From the IMG/VR virus record IMGVR_UViG_3300023249_000007, positions 1 to 25,317 of that record: a stretch of 25,317 bases of DNA; one strand, 5' to 3'. Shown one piece after another: positions 14,593-21,645 of this stretch (position 1 is its first letter; the number at the start of each line of letters is the position of its first letter). Position numbers and translations under genes: made by a program. The notes under the pieces were generated by a model. It was not told the origin of the DNA and ran no database searches. It worked only from the letters and a program-made list of their open reading frames with translations. The stretch comes from a virus.

Positions 14593-14598
14593 TATAAT
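14593..14598 (+). promoter_or_regulatory. TATAAT box after the fiber gene
   Basis: TATAAT lies 3 bases after the fiber stop within GGTATAATAGA, the same 11 bases as at 11891-11901. If it is a -10, transcription would start at about 14605, which is the A of an ATG opening a 22-codon ORF, and 31 bases before the ATG of the next recognised gene. No -35 or TG extension is present. Confidence 0.4.
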
Positions 14599-14635
14599 AG
14601 AGTTATGAGTTTAGTTAAATTTAGTTTAGAGTATT

Positions 14636-14995
14636 ATGGCAATTATAAAGAAAACACAAAGAAAAGGGTCTGAGTGTGAGTATTGGCGAATTTTACAGAT
14701 TGATTGTAATGCAGACAGAGCAGACGCAGTTGCTACATTCGGTCTATATAAGGATAGAGAAACAAGGTTAGCAGACCTTACAGCAGTCATAGACCAGTTT
14801 CAAATAGATTTGGGTAGTGAGTTCAATGATAAAATATTGAAGGACGATACTAAAATTAAAGACAAAGTTAAGAAGACAGCTTACGAAGCGTTAAAGGAAA
14901 AAGCGATAGCAGAAGCTAGTAAAGAAGTCTCCGAAGAAGGAGAGTCTAGGGATGAATCATTAGCATTCTTTGCAGATGCAGTTAGCGATATATAA
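14636..14995 (+). CDS. Hypothetical phage protein
   Basis: A 119-residue protein of unknown function. The first half looks like a small alpha/beta domain (EYWRILQIDCNADRADAVATFGLYKDRETR). The rest is highly charged helix (residues about 70-105, Lys/Glu-rich) ending in an acidic tail with LAFFADAVSDI. It has no membrane segment or signal. Small proteins of this kind often sit among fiber and connector genes of siphoviruses, so a virion or assembly role is plausible but unsupported. There is no Shine-Dalgarno sequence; a TATAAT box is 38 bases upstream. Confidence 0.68.
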   Translation: MAIIKKTQRKGSECEYWRILQIDCNADRADAVATFGLYKDRETRLADLTAVIDQFQIDLGSEFNDKILKDDTKIKDKVKKTAYEALKEKAIAEASKEVSEEGESRDESLAFFADAVSDI

Positions 14996-15013
14996 TTTTA
15001 GTAGGGCATTACA

Positions 15014-15214
15014 ATGCAGACTAAACAACAAACAACTGTAGAGCCAGTTGAAAATAAAACTCAAGAGTTTATTTCTAAATATAATGAGCTAGTACAAGAG
15101 TATGGCTATCAACTGTTAGCAGTTCCAGCGTATAAGATGCGTGACGACAACACATACAGTTTGGTCATACAAATGCAGGTAGCAGAATTACCTAAAGAGC
15201 AAGATAAAGAATAA
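15014..15214 (+). CDS. Hypothetical small phage protein
   Basis: A 66-residue protein 18 bases downstream of the previous gene, with a weak GTAGGG ribosome site. A Gln/Thr/Glu-rich start is followed by a helix (TQEFISKYNELVQEYGYQLL) and two strands (VPAYKMRDDNTYSLVIQMQV). The pattern of helix, YGYQL, then RDD.TYS resembles small proteins often found in phage structural clusters, but I cannot name a family. There is no membrane span or cysteine. Confidence 0.62.
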   Translation: MQTKQQTTVEPVENKTQEFISKYNELVQEYGYQLLAVPAYKMRDDNTYSLVIQMQVAELPKEQDKE

Positions 15215-15284
15215 TGATATTATGAGTAACTACTGGCTTGAAAGAACAAAAGCAAGGTTTATAATTTAAGAGAAACTAAAAAGT

Positions 15285-16067
15285 GTGGCTAAGTTTGGAA
15301 CAATCAAATATGGAGAAGGGAGGTATGGAGTTCAATCGGAGAGGACTCTTTATATTCAGGGTAAGTTAGCAGGAGGTTCAGAGAGAAGCATTTACATTTG
15401 GGGGACTACTGATGATGGTTCAGAGAGGGCATTATGGGTATACGGACAATCCAGTTCTAATAGCGAGAGAGCATTATATCTTGAGGGTGAATCTGTAATA
15501 AGTGAAAGAGCCATTTACCTAGAGGGAATTGACATCGAAAACAGTTCTGAAAGGATATTGTATATACAGGGTTCTAGTAGTTCTTATTCTGAGAGAGGAT
15601 TTTACATAATAGGAGGACTGGGAGGTTCGAGTGTAAGGACACTATATATCTCTGGAATTGGTACAAGTAGTTCAGAAAGAACTATTTACATAGGAGCAGG
15701 GTCTAGTGATACTTCCGAAATTGGACTCTGGATTGAGGGTTGCTTAACTGATTACGAGGAGAGGGAGATATATGCCTCTGGGGTCGCTACAAGCGATTCT
15801 AACAGGAACTTATATATCTGGGGGTATATTGATACCTATTCGGAAAGAGGTATATATATAGATGCGAATATGGGTAGTGAGAGAGGGTTGTATATTATTG
15901 GACTGGGTTGTCCGTGGTATTCAGACACTAAGGAAGATTGGAAAACTAAAGATACAAAGGATTGGTATGATAAGGAGGGTTCTTTGTGGCAACAGGATAA
16001 TAGCTCAAAATGGTATAATATAGAAGAAAAATCCTACAAGGTTAAGACACGAAAACCTAAATGTTAA
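15285..16067 (+). CDS. SER-repeat virion protein (about fourteen 14-residue repeats)
   Basis: A 260-residue protein from a GTG start. The first 17 residues (MAKFGTIKYGEGRYGVQ) resemble the openings of some phage tail proteins. Residues 18-206 are about fourteen copies of a 14-residue unit with consensus SER.LYI.G plus a variable, Ser/Gly/Asp-rich pentapeptide; examples are SERTLYIQG, SERALYLEG and SERGLYIIG. Some copies are degenerate (SEIGLWIEG, SNRNLYIWG). The last 50 residues are Trp/Lys/Asp-rich (EDWKTKDTKDWYDKEGSLWQ) and look like a separate binding domain. The units should each form one strand and turn, suggesting a repetitive beta structure. The same repeat recurs in the tail hub ORF at 21646. 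It is probably a virion fiber or adhesin; the exact place on the particle is unknown. Confidence 0.8.
   Translation: MAKFGTIKYGEGRYGVQSERTLYIQGKLAGGSERSIYIWGTTDDGSERALWVYGQSSSNSERALYLEGESVISERAIYLEGIDIENSSERILYIQGSSSSYSERGFYIIGGLGGSSVRTLYISGIGTSSSERTIYIGAGSSDTSEIGLWIEGCLTDYEEREIYASGVATSDSNRNLYIWGYIDTYSERGIYIDANMGSERGLYIIGLGCPWYSDTKEDWKTKDTKDWYDKEGSLWQQDNSSKWYNIEEKSYKVKTRKPKC
15336..15902 (+). repeat. SER repeat array (42-base period), upstream copy
   Basis: Coding repeat with a period of about 42 bases and roughly 13.5-14 units. The SER codons are flanked by variable codons, so amino-acid conservation is higher than DNA conservation. A segment at 15831-15851 (GATACCTATTCGGAAAGAGGT) closely matches 22438-22458 in the hub array, indicating common descent or exchange. 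Confidence 0.85.
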
Positions 16068-16084
16068 TTTAATTCAAAGTAAAT

Positions 16085-16750
16085 ATGATAGAAACAAAAA
16101 GAGGTTACGCAACGAAATCTGAGGTTGAAGATTATTGTGATATTGCGATAACCGATGAAAGTGAAGCAATAGAGCGAATAGAATTAGCAGAAGAAATAAT
16201 TGACAAGTACATAGGTTTTCAAAATGCTTTTATGAAGTACGAAAGGTCTGGTGTCGCTACAGGAGGGACTACAACTACCTTAGAAGATACACGTTCAGGT
16301 TCTCAGGTTAATTCGGTAACGGAGAACATACTTAGTTATTGTCTTTTAGAGATTATAAGTGGTACTAATTCAGGAGAATCCAAAGTGATAATTAGCAATA
16401 ATACAGAGGGTGTGCTAACAGTACAGAGTGCTTTTACAAGTGCTATAGACACAACTTCGGTGTATAGAATATATCAATTAGCAAAGTTTCCTAGAGGTAT
16501 AGATTACAAGTTAATAGACAATGTTTATTACAAGTATATTCCTGAGCAAGTTAAAAAGGCAACATTAGCACAAGTTCAGTATATGATAGAAATGGGGGAC
16601 GACTTCTTTATTAGTGGAGTTGATAAGACCTCAGAGAATATAGACGGTTACGATTATGAAACTGTTAAAGGTACTAGAAGAGAAATAGCACCTAAAGCTC
16701 GGGAGTATTTAAGAGGGTTAGTTAATAGAAGGGGTAAATTGATAGTATAA
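16085..16750 (+). CDS. Head-tail connector protein (gp6/gp15-like) with inserted beta domain
   Basis: A 221-residue protein at the start of the connector block. Residues 1-54 (TKSEVEDYCDIAITDESEAIERIELAEEIIDKYIG) and 131-221 (PEQVKKATLAQVQYMIEMGD, then EIAPKAREYLRGLV) are the helical bundle of adaptor proteins that form a ring under the portal. Residues 55-130 (SGVATGGTTTTLED through TTSVYRIYQ) are a beta-rich insert, not part of the usual 100-120 residue connector. The insert resembles a strand module seen in phage surface proteins and may decorate the neck. No Shine-Dalgarno sequence is seen. A TGGTATAAT box lies at 16011-16019 inside the upstream gene. Confidence 0.8.
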   Translation: MIETKRGYATKSEVEDYCDIAITDESEAIERIELAEEIIDKYIGFQNAFMKYERSGVATGGTTTTLEDTRSGSQVNSVTENILSYCLLEIISGTNSGESKVIISNNTEGVLTVQSAFTSAIDTTSVYRIYQLAKFPRGIDYKLIDNVYYKYIPEQVKKATLAQVQYMIEMGDDFFISGVDKTSENIDGYDYETVKGTRREIAPKAREYLRGLVNRRGKLIV

Positions 16751-16781
16751 AATTATGGTAGATAAAATATAGTTTAATACA

Positions 16782-17093
16782 ATGGTATATAACGATGCAG
16801 TAACAATTTATGACTCGGAAGCTAGAAACGACTATGGAGAAAAAACATGGGAAAGTGGATCAACTATTAAAGCCCGTGTTATAGAAAAATCCTCGGAAGT
16901 ATTAGACCCTAGAGGAAACAGAGTTATGAGCGATTTAATAGTTCATTTGCCAATAGATGAAGACGCAGAAATAGGACAGAAATTGGGGTATAACGATATA
17001 GATTATTTAGTATTAGCAGTAGCGAAGCCAAAGAATGAAGTAGGGCATACGAGGGATATTAAATTGATTTGCAAACGGTATGGCGAAGGTTAA
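16782..17093 (+). CDS. Head-tail adaptor / head closure protein (SPP1 gp16-like)
   Basis: A 103-residue protein of the head-tail joining family. It has the usual beta-barrel pattern: DAVTIYDSEARNDYGEKTW near the start, a middle strand region with VHLPIDEDAEIGQKLGYNDIDYLVLAVAKPKN, and a short basic end. It would sit between the adaptor ring and the tail and close the DNA channel. It overlaps the next gene by 14 bases, so the connector genes are translated together. No ribosome site is apparent. Confidence 0.85.
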   Translation: MVYNDAVTIYDSEARNDYGEKTWESGSTIKARVIEKSSEVLDPRGNRVMSDLIVHLPIDEDAEIGQKLGYNDIDYLVLAVAKPKNEVGHTRDIKLICKRYGEG

Positions 17094-17445
17094 TATAGAG
17101 TGGGAACACGATATTCCTAAAAGAGCCAAAGAACTGGTAAAGAAAGCAGTTACAGGACTGTGGGAAGCCAGTGAGGAGGCGGTAATAGTAATAGGAAACG
17201 AATCGGAGCGACAAGTTCCTTTGGATGTAGGAACGCTTAGAGACAGTTGGAGGACAGAGCCGTTAAAAGGAGAAATAGGTTTTAGTATGGGATATTACAC
17301 AGATTACGCAGCGAGATTACACGAACACCCTGAATATCATTTTCAAAATGGTAGGAAAGCAAAGTATTTAGAGCAACCGATTGAGCAGAACATGGGAAAT
17401 TGGCAAGGTCATTTTCTTAATAAATTAAAACAGGTTATGAAATGA
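17080..17445 (+). CDS. HK97 gp10-like tail completion protein
   Basis: A 121-residue protein with the signature of the HK97 gp10 family: an amphipathic helix (AKELVKKAVTGLWEASEEAV), then VPLDVGTLRDSW, then a glycine/aromatic stretch YYTDYAARLHEHPEYHFQNG followed by KAKYLEQPI. Members join the tail tube to the head connector. It overlaps both neighbours (14 bases and ATGA), in the standard order connector, closure, completion, tail terminator. Confidence 0.88.
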   Translation: MAKVNIEWEHDIPKRAKELVKKAVTGLWEASEEAVIVIGNESERQVPLDVGTLRDSWRTEPLKGEIGFSMGYYTDYAARLHEHPEYHFQNGRKAKYLEQPIEQNMGNWQGHFLNKLKQVMK

Positions 17446-17831
17446 ATCAAGTAGCATTAGAAATAGCACAGTATTTAGAAGATGAAGGTCATGGTACTTT
17501 GGGTACAGATTTGTTTGTTGATATGCTTCCTGATGTAAGTTCAAACGTGATAGCTATATTTACTACTGGGGGTTCAGTACCTGACATAGATTTACCTATA
17601 GGAAGTCCTAGTTTTGAGATTTTAGTTAGAGGAGAAAGTGCTAGTGTAGTTTACGACAAGTTAAAGGGTATGGTGGACGATCTACACCAGAAGTACAACG
17701 AGGTCTTAGTTACAGACGGTAATCATTATTATTCTATTCTCTTAAACGGGGAAATTAACACTCTGGGTAGAGACGATAAAGAAAGGATAGAATATAGTGC
17801 GAACTTTAGTTGTAAAATAAGGGGTCGCTAA
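17442..17831 (+). CDS. Tail terminator / minor capsid protein
   Basis: A 129-residue protein matching the size and pattern of tail terminators: an N-terminal helix (NQVALEIAQYLEDEGHGTLG), a strand pair with VIAIFTTGG, a central FEILVRGESASVVYDKLKGM and a C-terminal beta region with RIEYSANFSCKI. It would form the hexameric ring that stops tail-tube growth. It is translationally coupled to the preceding gene (ATGA). The CGC TAA ending is immediately followed by a small zinc-finger gene. Confidence 0.85.
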   Translation: MNQVALEIAQYLEDEGHGTLGTDLFVDMLPDVSSNVIAIFTTGGSVPDIDLPIGSPSFEILVRGESASVVYDKLKGMVDDLHQKYNEVLVTDGNHYYSILLNGEINTLGRDDKERIEYSANFSCKIRGR

Positions 17832-17833
17832 AT

Positions 17834-17998
17834 ATGATAAAATATGATGGTGAAGTATACAGAGAGTTGAGGTGTCCAAAATGTAGAGCTTTACTACTAG
17901 AGGAGTATGTTTACAACGGAAGGATTAGGATAAAATGTCCTAGATGTAAGGAGATTGTAACTATTCGTTTCAAGAGTCCTCTGGGAAAAAAGAAGTAA
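17834..17998 (+). CDS. Com-like zinc-finger protein, 54 residues
   Basis: A short gene starting MIKYDGEVYRELRCPKCRAL, then GRIRIKCPRCKEIVTIRF, and ending in a basic tail (KSPLGKKK). Two CPxC knuckles (CPKC and CPRC) spaced by 17 residues form a zinc-ribbon pattern like phage Mu Com, an RNA-binding protein that opens the mom mRNA for translation. The tail after the second knuckle is basic, as expected for nucleic-acid binding. It starts 2 bases after the tail terminator stop and ends 22 bases before the major tail gene, so it fits between them without conflict. A role in translation control of tail genes is inference. Com-type ribbons also occur as uncharacterised small phage proteins. Confidence 0.85.
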   Translation: MIKYDGEVYRELRCPKCRALLLEEYVYNGRIRIKCPRCKEIVTIRFKSPLGKKK

Positions 17999-18020
17999 TT
18001 AAGTTTTAATTTATATATTT

Positions 18021-18530
18021 ATGAGCAGCGATATAGCCAATGTAAAATTAGGAGTATGTTCTGTATCCTTCAATAGTACTGACTTAGGTCATACTAAAGG
18101 TGGTGTTACAGTATCATACGAGCCAACCTACCATGATGTTACGGTAGACGCTTATGGGGAGACCGTAGTGGATAAAAGGTTACTGGGAGAGAAGCTAATA
18201 GCTACAGTACCATTAGCAGAGGCAACCTTAGCTAATCTACAAATAGCAATACCAGAGGGTACTACGAGTGGTAGTAAACTAACAATAGGTTCTTCAGTAG
18301 GAGACTCGCTGTTAGATGAAGCACAGCAGTTGGTACTACACCCTGTTGAGAACGCTTCAGACAACTTAGATGATGATGTGGTATTTTACAAAGCAGTAGT
18401 AAGCAATAGTATTGAATTACCTTACGCTAATGATGGTGAGAGAGTAATAGAAGTAGAATTCACAGCCCTATTAGACGAGAGTCAAAGTGATGGAGGATAT
18501 CTCGGTTTCGTGGGTGATAGCACCAGTTAA
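18021..18530 (+). CDS. Major tail protein (tail tube)
   Basis: A 169-residue beta-rich protein after the tail terminator. It begins with an NVKLGVCSVSFNSTDLGHTKGGVTV-type segment, common in siphovirus tube proteins, where the early strands pack into the tube wall. VSYEPTYHDVTVDAYGE and a C-terminal strand region (ERVIEVEFTALLDES) complete the fold. It would polymerise as stacked hexamers around the tape measure. The length is at the short end for tube proteins, and no Ig-like addition is present. Absence of any sheath gene indicates a non-contractile tail. Confidence 0.88.
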   Translation: MSSDIANVKLGVCSVSFNSTDLGHTKGGVTVSYEPTYHDVTVDAYGETVVDKRLLGEKLIATVPLAEATLANLQIAIPEGTTSGSKLTIGSSVGDSLLDEAQQLVLHPVENASDNLDDDVVFYKAVVSNSIELPYANDGERVIEVEFTALLDESQSDGGYLGFVGDSTS

Positions 18531-18571
18531 GGATTTAATTTTAGCAGAGAACTCTTAAAGAGTCGCTAAGT

Positions 18572-18931
18572 ATGAAAAAACAAAAGGTTAAGTTAAGTGG
18601 TAAAGAAGTTGAAATACAGTCAGTCCCTTTAAGGGAATTATTGGCTGTATTAGAGGTTTTTGACACTATACCAGATAAAATTAAAGATATAGATGTTGAT
18701 GGTTCTGATAGTTCAAGTAATGTTAGGATATTTGTAAAACTATTAACAAGTTCAAGTGATGAGATATTCACTATTTTATCAAGGTTAAGTAAAATACCTA
18801 AAAAGGAAGTAGAGGAATTAGAGTTAGCAGAAGCAATTAGGTTGTTCAAAGTTCTTTTAGAAGTTAATGATATAGAGTTAGTAAAAAAAGAGTTCGGGGA
18901 AATCAGCAAGATATTCAAGACAGCCAAGTAG
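18572..18931 (+). CDS. Tail assembly chaperone, short form (gpG-like)
   Basis: A 119-residue acidic/helical protein between major tail protein and tape measure, the fixed place of tail chaperones. It starts with a lysine-rich strand (KKQKVKLSGKEVEIQSVPLRELL) and continues as mixed helix with a Ser/Asp loop around residue 50. A 5-bp hairpin, ACTCT (18551-18555) with AGAGT (18559-18563), precedes the ATG and covers AAAGAG, a possible ribosome site. Near its end, an A7 run allows a -1 shift into a longer form (next two entries). It would coat the tape measure during tail assembly and leave the finished virion. Confidence 0.85.
   Translation: MKKQKVKLSGKEVEIQSVPLRELLAVLEVFDTIPDKIKDIDVDGSDSSSNVRIFVKLLTSSSDEIFTILSRLSKIPKKEVEELELAEAIRLFKVLLEVNDIELVKKEFGEISKIFKTAK
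18883..18889 (+). promoter_or_regulatory. Programmed -1 frameshift site (A AAA AAA G)
   Basis: In the short-form frame the codons read GTA AAA AAA GAG, so the heptamer is an X XXY YYZ slippery site with all A. A one-base slip backwards continues as AGA GTT CGG GGA and stays open to 19254. The zero-frame stop is TAG at 18929-18931, about 40 bases downstream. This is the usual arrangement of siphovirus tail chaperones. I did not find a compelling downstream pseudoknot by eye. Confidence 0.82.
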
Positions 18932-19254
18932 AGAAAGGTTGGCTTTATAGTATCATTGATGTACTTTCTTCGGAATATAGTTGGACTCTTGACTACATAT
19001 TAGATTATTTACACTTGGGAGATTTATTAGGTTTTCTAAATGTTATAGAGAAACGAAAGAAAAGAGAGGCACTCTTATCATTAGCAATAATTCATAATCC
19101 TTTCTCAAAAGACCCTAACACGTTATTTAGGGAGTTAAGGGAAGATACAGAACCTTATAAAAACGGTATAGATAGAGTAGGAATTGATGATTTAAAGAAC
19201 AAATTGAATGATAAATCTAAGTTTATAAAAGTAAAAAATGGCAAGTCTAGGTGA
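18889..19254 (+). CDS. Tail assembly chaperone, frameshift extension (gpGT T-part)
   Basis: The -1 frame is open from 18871 to 19254 and has no good start: the only candidate is a TTG at 19015 without a ribosome site. Joined to the short form through the A7 site it gives a 227-residue fusion. The extension contains GWLYSIIDVLSSEYSWTLDY, then YLHLGDLLGFLNVIEKRKKREALLSLAI, matching the T-domain pattern of helical proteins that bind the tape measure. The extension overlaps the tape measure start by 17 bases. Coordinates here cover the part after the slip only; the protein is made as one chain with the upstream gene. Confidence 0.82.
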   Translation, partial: RVRGNQQDIQDSQVEKGWLYSIIDVLSSEYSWTLDYILDYLHLGDLLGFLNVIEKRKKREALLSLAIIHNPFSKDPNTLFRELREDTEPYKNGIDRVGIDDLKNKLNDKSKFIKVKNGKSR

Positions 19255-21091
19255 TATAACAGCAACACTTGTGGCTGATATTAAAGATTTTGAGGCGAAA
19301 ATGGATAAAGCCAAAAGTACTCTTGACGGGATTCAGAACACAGGTAAAAAAACAGGGAAATCACTAACAACAGCGTTCAAAGATGCAGAGAGAGGATCTA
19401 AAATGTTCCTAGGTACTATGACTGCTTTGGGTACTGCTATTGGTGTTTATATTGGGAAGGCAACCCTAACTGCGGCAAGAACAGAAACAATGGGTATTGC
19501 TATGGAGGCAGTTGCTAAATCAACAGGAGTTTCTACAAAGGTGTTAAAAGAGCAAGAGGAAATATTGAAAAAGCAAGGTATTACTACTCAAGAGTCGAGG
19601 AATATCCTAACAAGATTTATGCAATCTCAGTTAGATGTAGCAGATGCCAGTAAAATTGCTCGTGTTGCACAGGACTTAGCAGTTGTGGCAGGAGAGGATT
19701 CTAGTGCAATGACAGGGAGGTTGACAGACGCAATTGCTACTATGAACCCTATGTTGCTTAGACAGGCAGGTATTGTAATGAATCAGGGAGAATTGTTTGA
19801 TACTTATGCAGAAACTCTTGGGAAAAGTGGTGATGAATTGACACAGGTGGAGAAGAAACAGGCAATGGTTAATATAATAATGGAGGAAGGTAAAAAGGTA
19901 GCAGGTTCGTATGATATGGCGATGGAAACAGCAGGTAAGAAAATGGGTTCACTAAAGAGATATTTTGAAGAAGCAGAAAATACTATTGGAAATGTTTTTC
20001 TACCTACTTTTGGTCTACTGATAGATAAGGTTACGGAGTTTATGAAACAGGTTACACCAGAAAAAGTTGAAGCAGTATTTGCTAAACTTAATGAGTGGTT
20101 TCCAGTTATAGTTGCTTTAATATTAGGTGCTGCACTTCCTGCGATAGTTGCAATGGGGGGTGCATTATGGACTGCATTCGCACCATTATTACCTTTTATT
20201 GCTGCGGGAGTTGCTCTTGGGTTGATACTAAAATCTCTTGGTGTGGATTTTACTGATGTAAGTGCTTTTATTCAAGACAAGTTTGTACCTGCGATAATTA
20301 AAATATGGGAGTGGATTCAAAAGACATGGTTAGTCATTAAAGATAAATGGGAAGAGTACGGGCAACCTATCTTTGATATGATAGTTGATTTTATAGAAGT
20401 AACAATAATACCTGCTTGGGAAAAGTTAAAAGAGAGTATAAAAATTGCTATGGAAGAGTCGGGTATGGAAATGGAGGATTTTAAGAAAATTCTTAAAATT
20501 GTAGCCATAGTCATTGGTGGAGTTTTACTTGGAGCTGTATTAGGAATTATAGCTGCGTTAAGTGGGCTTATGACTGTTCTGGCTAAAGTGATTGAGTGGA
20601 GTGGAGAATTAAGAAACAAAACAGTTGAGAATTTTAAGGAGATTAAGGAGAAGATACAATGGCACGTGGATAAGATAAAGGCAATATTTAAAGCAGATAG
20701 TTTTAAGCAAGGCATACTGAAAGCAATGAAGTATCCGTTTGAGGCATTTTGGCATTATATAACAGGATTATTTGATAAGATAAAAAACAAGATCCAAGAC
20801 GCATTAGATTTAACTAAGAGGCACAGTCCGTCTGTAATTGACAGGTTGAAATTTGGGATTAAGAAAGCAGAGAAAGAAATCAACAAATTAGGAAGTATAG
20901 AACTTGCCCCTATAGGTAGAGTTTTAACAGAGAATTATACAGGAATGTCTGGTGGTACGGGTGCTATGAATTTAAGTATCAATATGTCAGGTGCTAACAT
21001 AAGCTCACCAGAAGTGGCTCAGGAGTATGCAGAACAAATAGGAGACGCTATTATTGGTAAATTAAGAACTAACAGGAGAAGTTATGGCTAG
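19238..21091 (+). CDS. Tail tape measure protein
   Basis: A 617-residue, mostly helical protein in the standard position after the tail chaperones. Residues 1-60 open with SLGDITATLVADIKDFEAKMDKAKSTLDGI, typical of tape measures of phages with small genomes. Residues about 60-230 form a helical domain rich in Ala/Met. Two hydrophobic stretches (about 290-335 and 420-450) could act in membrane passage on DNA entry. The C-terminus has QDALDLTKRHSPSVIDRLKFG, a conserved tape-measure end motif, and a hydrophilic tail. Its length suggests a rather short tail of the order of 90-100 nm by the usual 0.15 nm per residue. No lysozyme or peptidase domain is visible. Confidence 0.94.
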   Translation: MASLGDITATLVADIKDFEAKMDKAKSTLDGIQNTGKKTGKSLTTAFKDAERGSKMFLGTMTALGTAIGVYIGKATLTAARTETMGIAMEAVAKSTGVSTKVLKEQEEILKKQGITTQESRNILTRFMQSQLDVADASKIARVAQDLAVVAGEDSSAMTGRLTDAIATMNPMLLRQAGIVMNQGELFDTYAETLGKSGDELTQVEKKQAMVNIIMEEGKKVAGSYDMAMETAGKKMGSLKRYFEEAENTIGNVFLPTFGLLIDKVTEFMKQVTPEKVEAVFAKLNEWFPVIVALILGAALPAIVAMGGALWTAFAPLLPFIAAGVALGLILKSLGVDFTDVSAFIQDKFVPAIIKIWEWIQKTWLVIKDKWEEYGQPIFDMIVDFIEVTIIPAWEKLKESIKIAMEESGMEMEDFKKILKIVAIVIGGVLLGAVLGIIAALSGLMTVLAKVIEWSGELRNKTVENFKEIKEKIQWHVDKIKAIFKADSFKQGILKAMKYPFEAFWHYITGLFDKIKNKIQDALDLTKRHSPSVIDRLKFGIKKAEKEINKLGSIELAPIGRVLTENYTGMSGGTGAMNLSINMSGANISSPEVAQEYAEQIGDAIIGKLRTNRRSYG

Positions 21092-21638
21092 TTATTCGTT
21101 AACAATAGACGGTACAGACAGAACCCTAAATGTTTCTAATAGGGCTATAGAGATTACGGATGAAATGGGTTCAGACGCCTCTGTAATGAGTTTTACGATG
21201 GTTATTAGGGATTCAGGGGTATTACCAGAGTGCGATCAGGAGGTGGTTATTACAGATGGTGATGATGTAAAGTTGTTTGGAGGGAGGATATTAAAACTAA
21301 ACCCAATTAAGAGGGGTTCTCTTATTGAGTGGAGAATAGATTGTGTTGATTACACTAGAGATTTAGATAGAAACTTAGTAGTAGAAGGGTACGAAGATAA
21401 GACCGATAAGGAAATAATCGTTGATATTGTTGATAACTACTGTGGTGGTACTGGGATTACTTATGACAATGTTACAGAAGGTATTTCAATATCAAATATG
21501 ACTTTCAGTTATATGCCACCATCAGAGTGTTTTAGTAAAATCTGTAAGATGACAGGTAGGGCTTGGTATATTGATTATGACAAAGATATTCATTATGGTA
21601 CAAAGTTTAGAGACCATGCACCATTTAATATAATATAG
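21084..21638 (+). CDS. Tail hub protein, N-terminal half (split gene)
   Basis: A 184-residue protein overlapping the tape measure stop by 8 bases, with AGGAG 6 bases upstream. It starts with an immunoglobulin-like/beta-barrel region (SYSLTIDGTDRTLNVSNRAIEITDEMGSD), continues GGRILKLNPIKRGSLIEWRIDCVDYTRDLDR, then NMTFSYMPPSECFSKICKMTGRAWYIDYDKDIHY, which are hub motifs. It stops at HAPFNII, where the full-length family continues toward LRNRVYVRGG. That C-terminal half is found in the next ORF. The hub therefore appears split by an inserted cassette; see findings. Alternatives are a real two-chain hub, a shifted reading frame, or a one-base sequence error. Confidence 0.82.
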   Translation: MASYSLTIDGTDRTLNVSNRAIEITDEMGSDASVMSFTMVIRDSGVLPECDQEVVITDGDDVKLFGGRILKLNPIKRGSLIEWRIDCVDYTRDLDRNLVVEGYEDKTDKEIIVDIVDNYCGGTGITYDNVTEGISISNMTFSYMPPSECFSKICKMTGRAWYIDYDKDIHYGTKFRDHAPFNII

Positions 21639-21645
21639 AAGAGAT

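Noticed and set aside
15222-15269. 15-codon ORF MSNYWLERTKARFII
   Set aside because: Too short and without a ribosome site; it resembles the start of minor head proteins only superficially.
17824-18569. Repeated GTCGCTAA before two starts (17824-17831 and 18562-18569) as a translation signal
   Set aside because: Only two copies, and in one the bases are the terminal Arg codon and stop of the tail terminator; coincidence is likely.
19015-19254. Independent 79-residue gene from a TTG start
   Set aside because: No ribosome site; the frame continues upstream to an A7 slippery site in the chaperone gene, so it is the frameshift extension.
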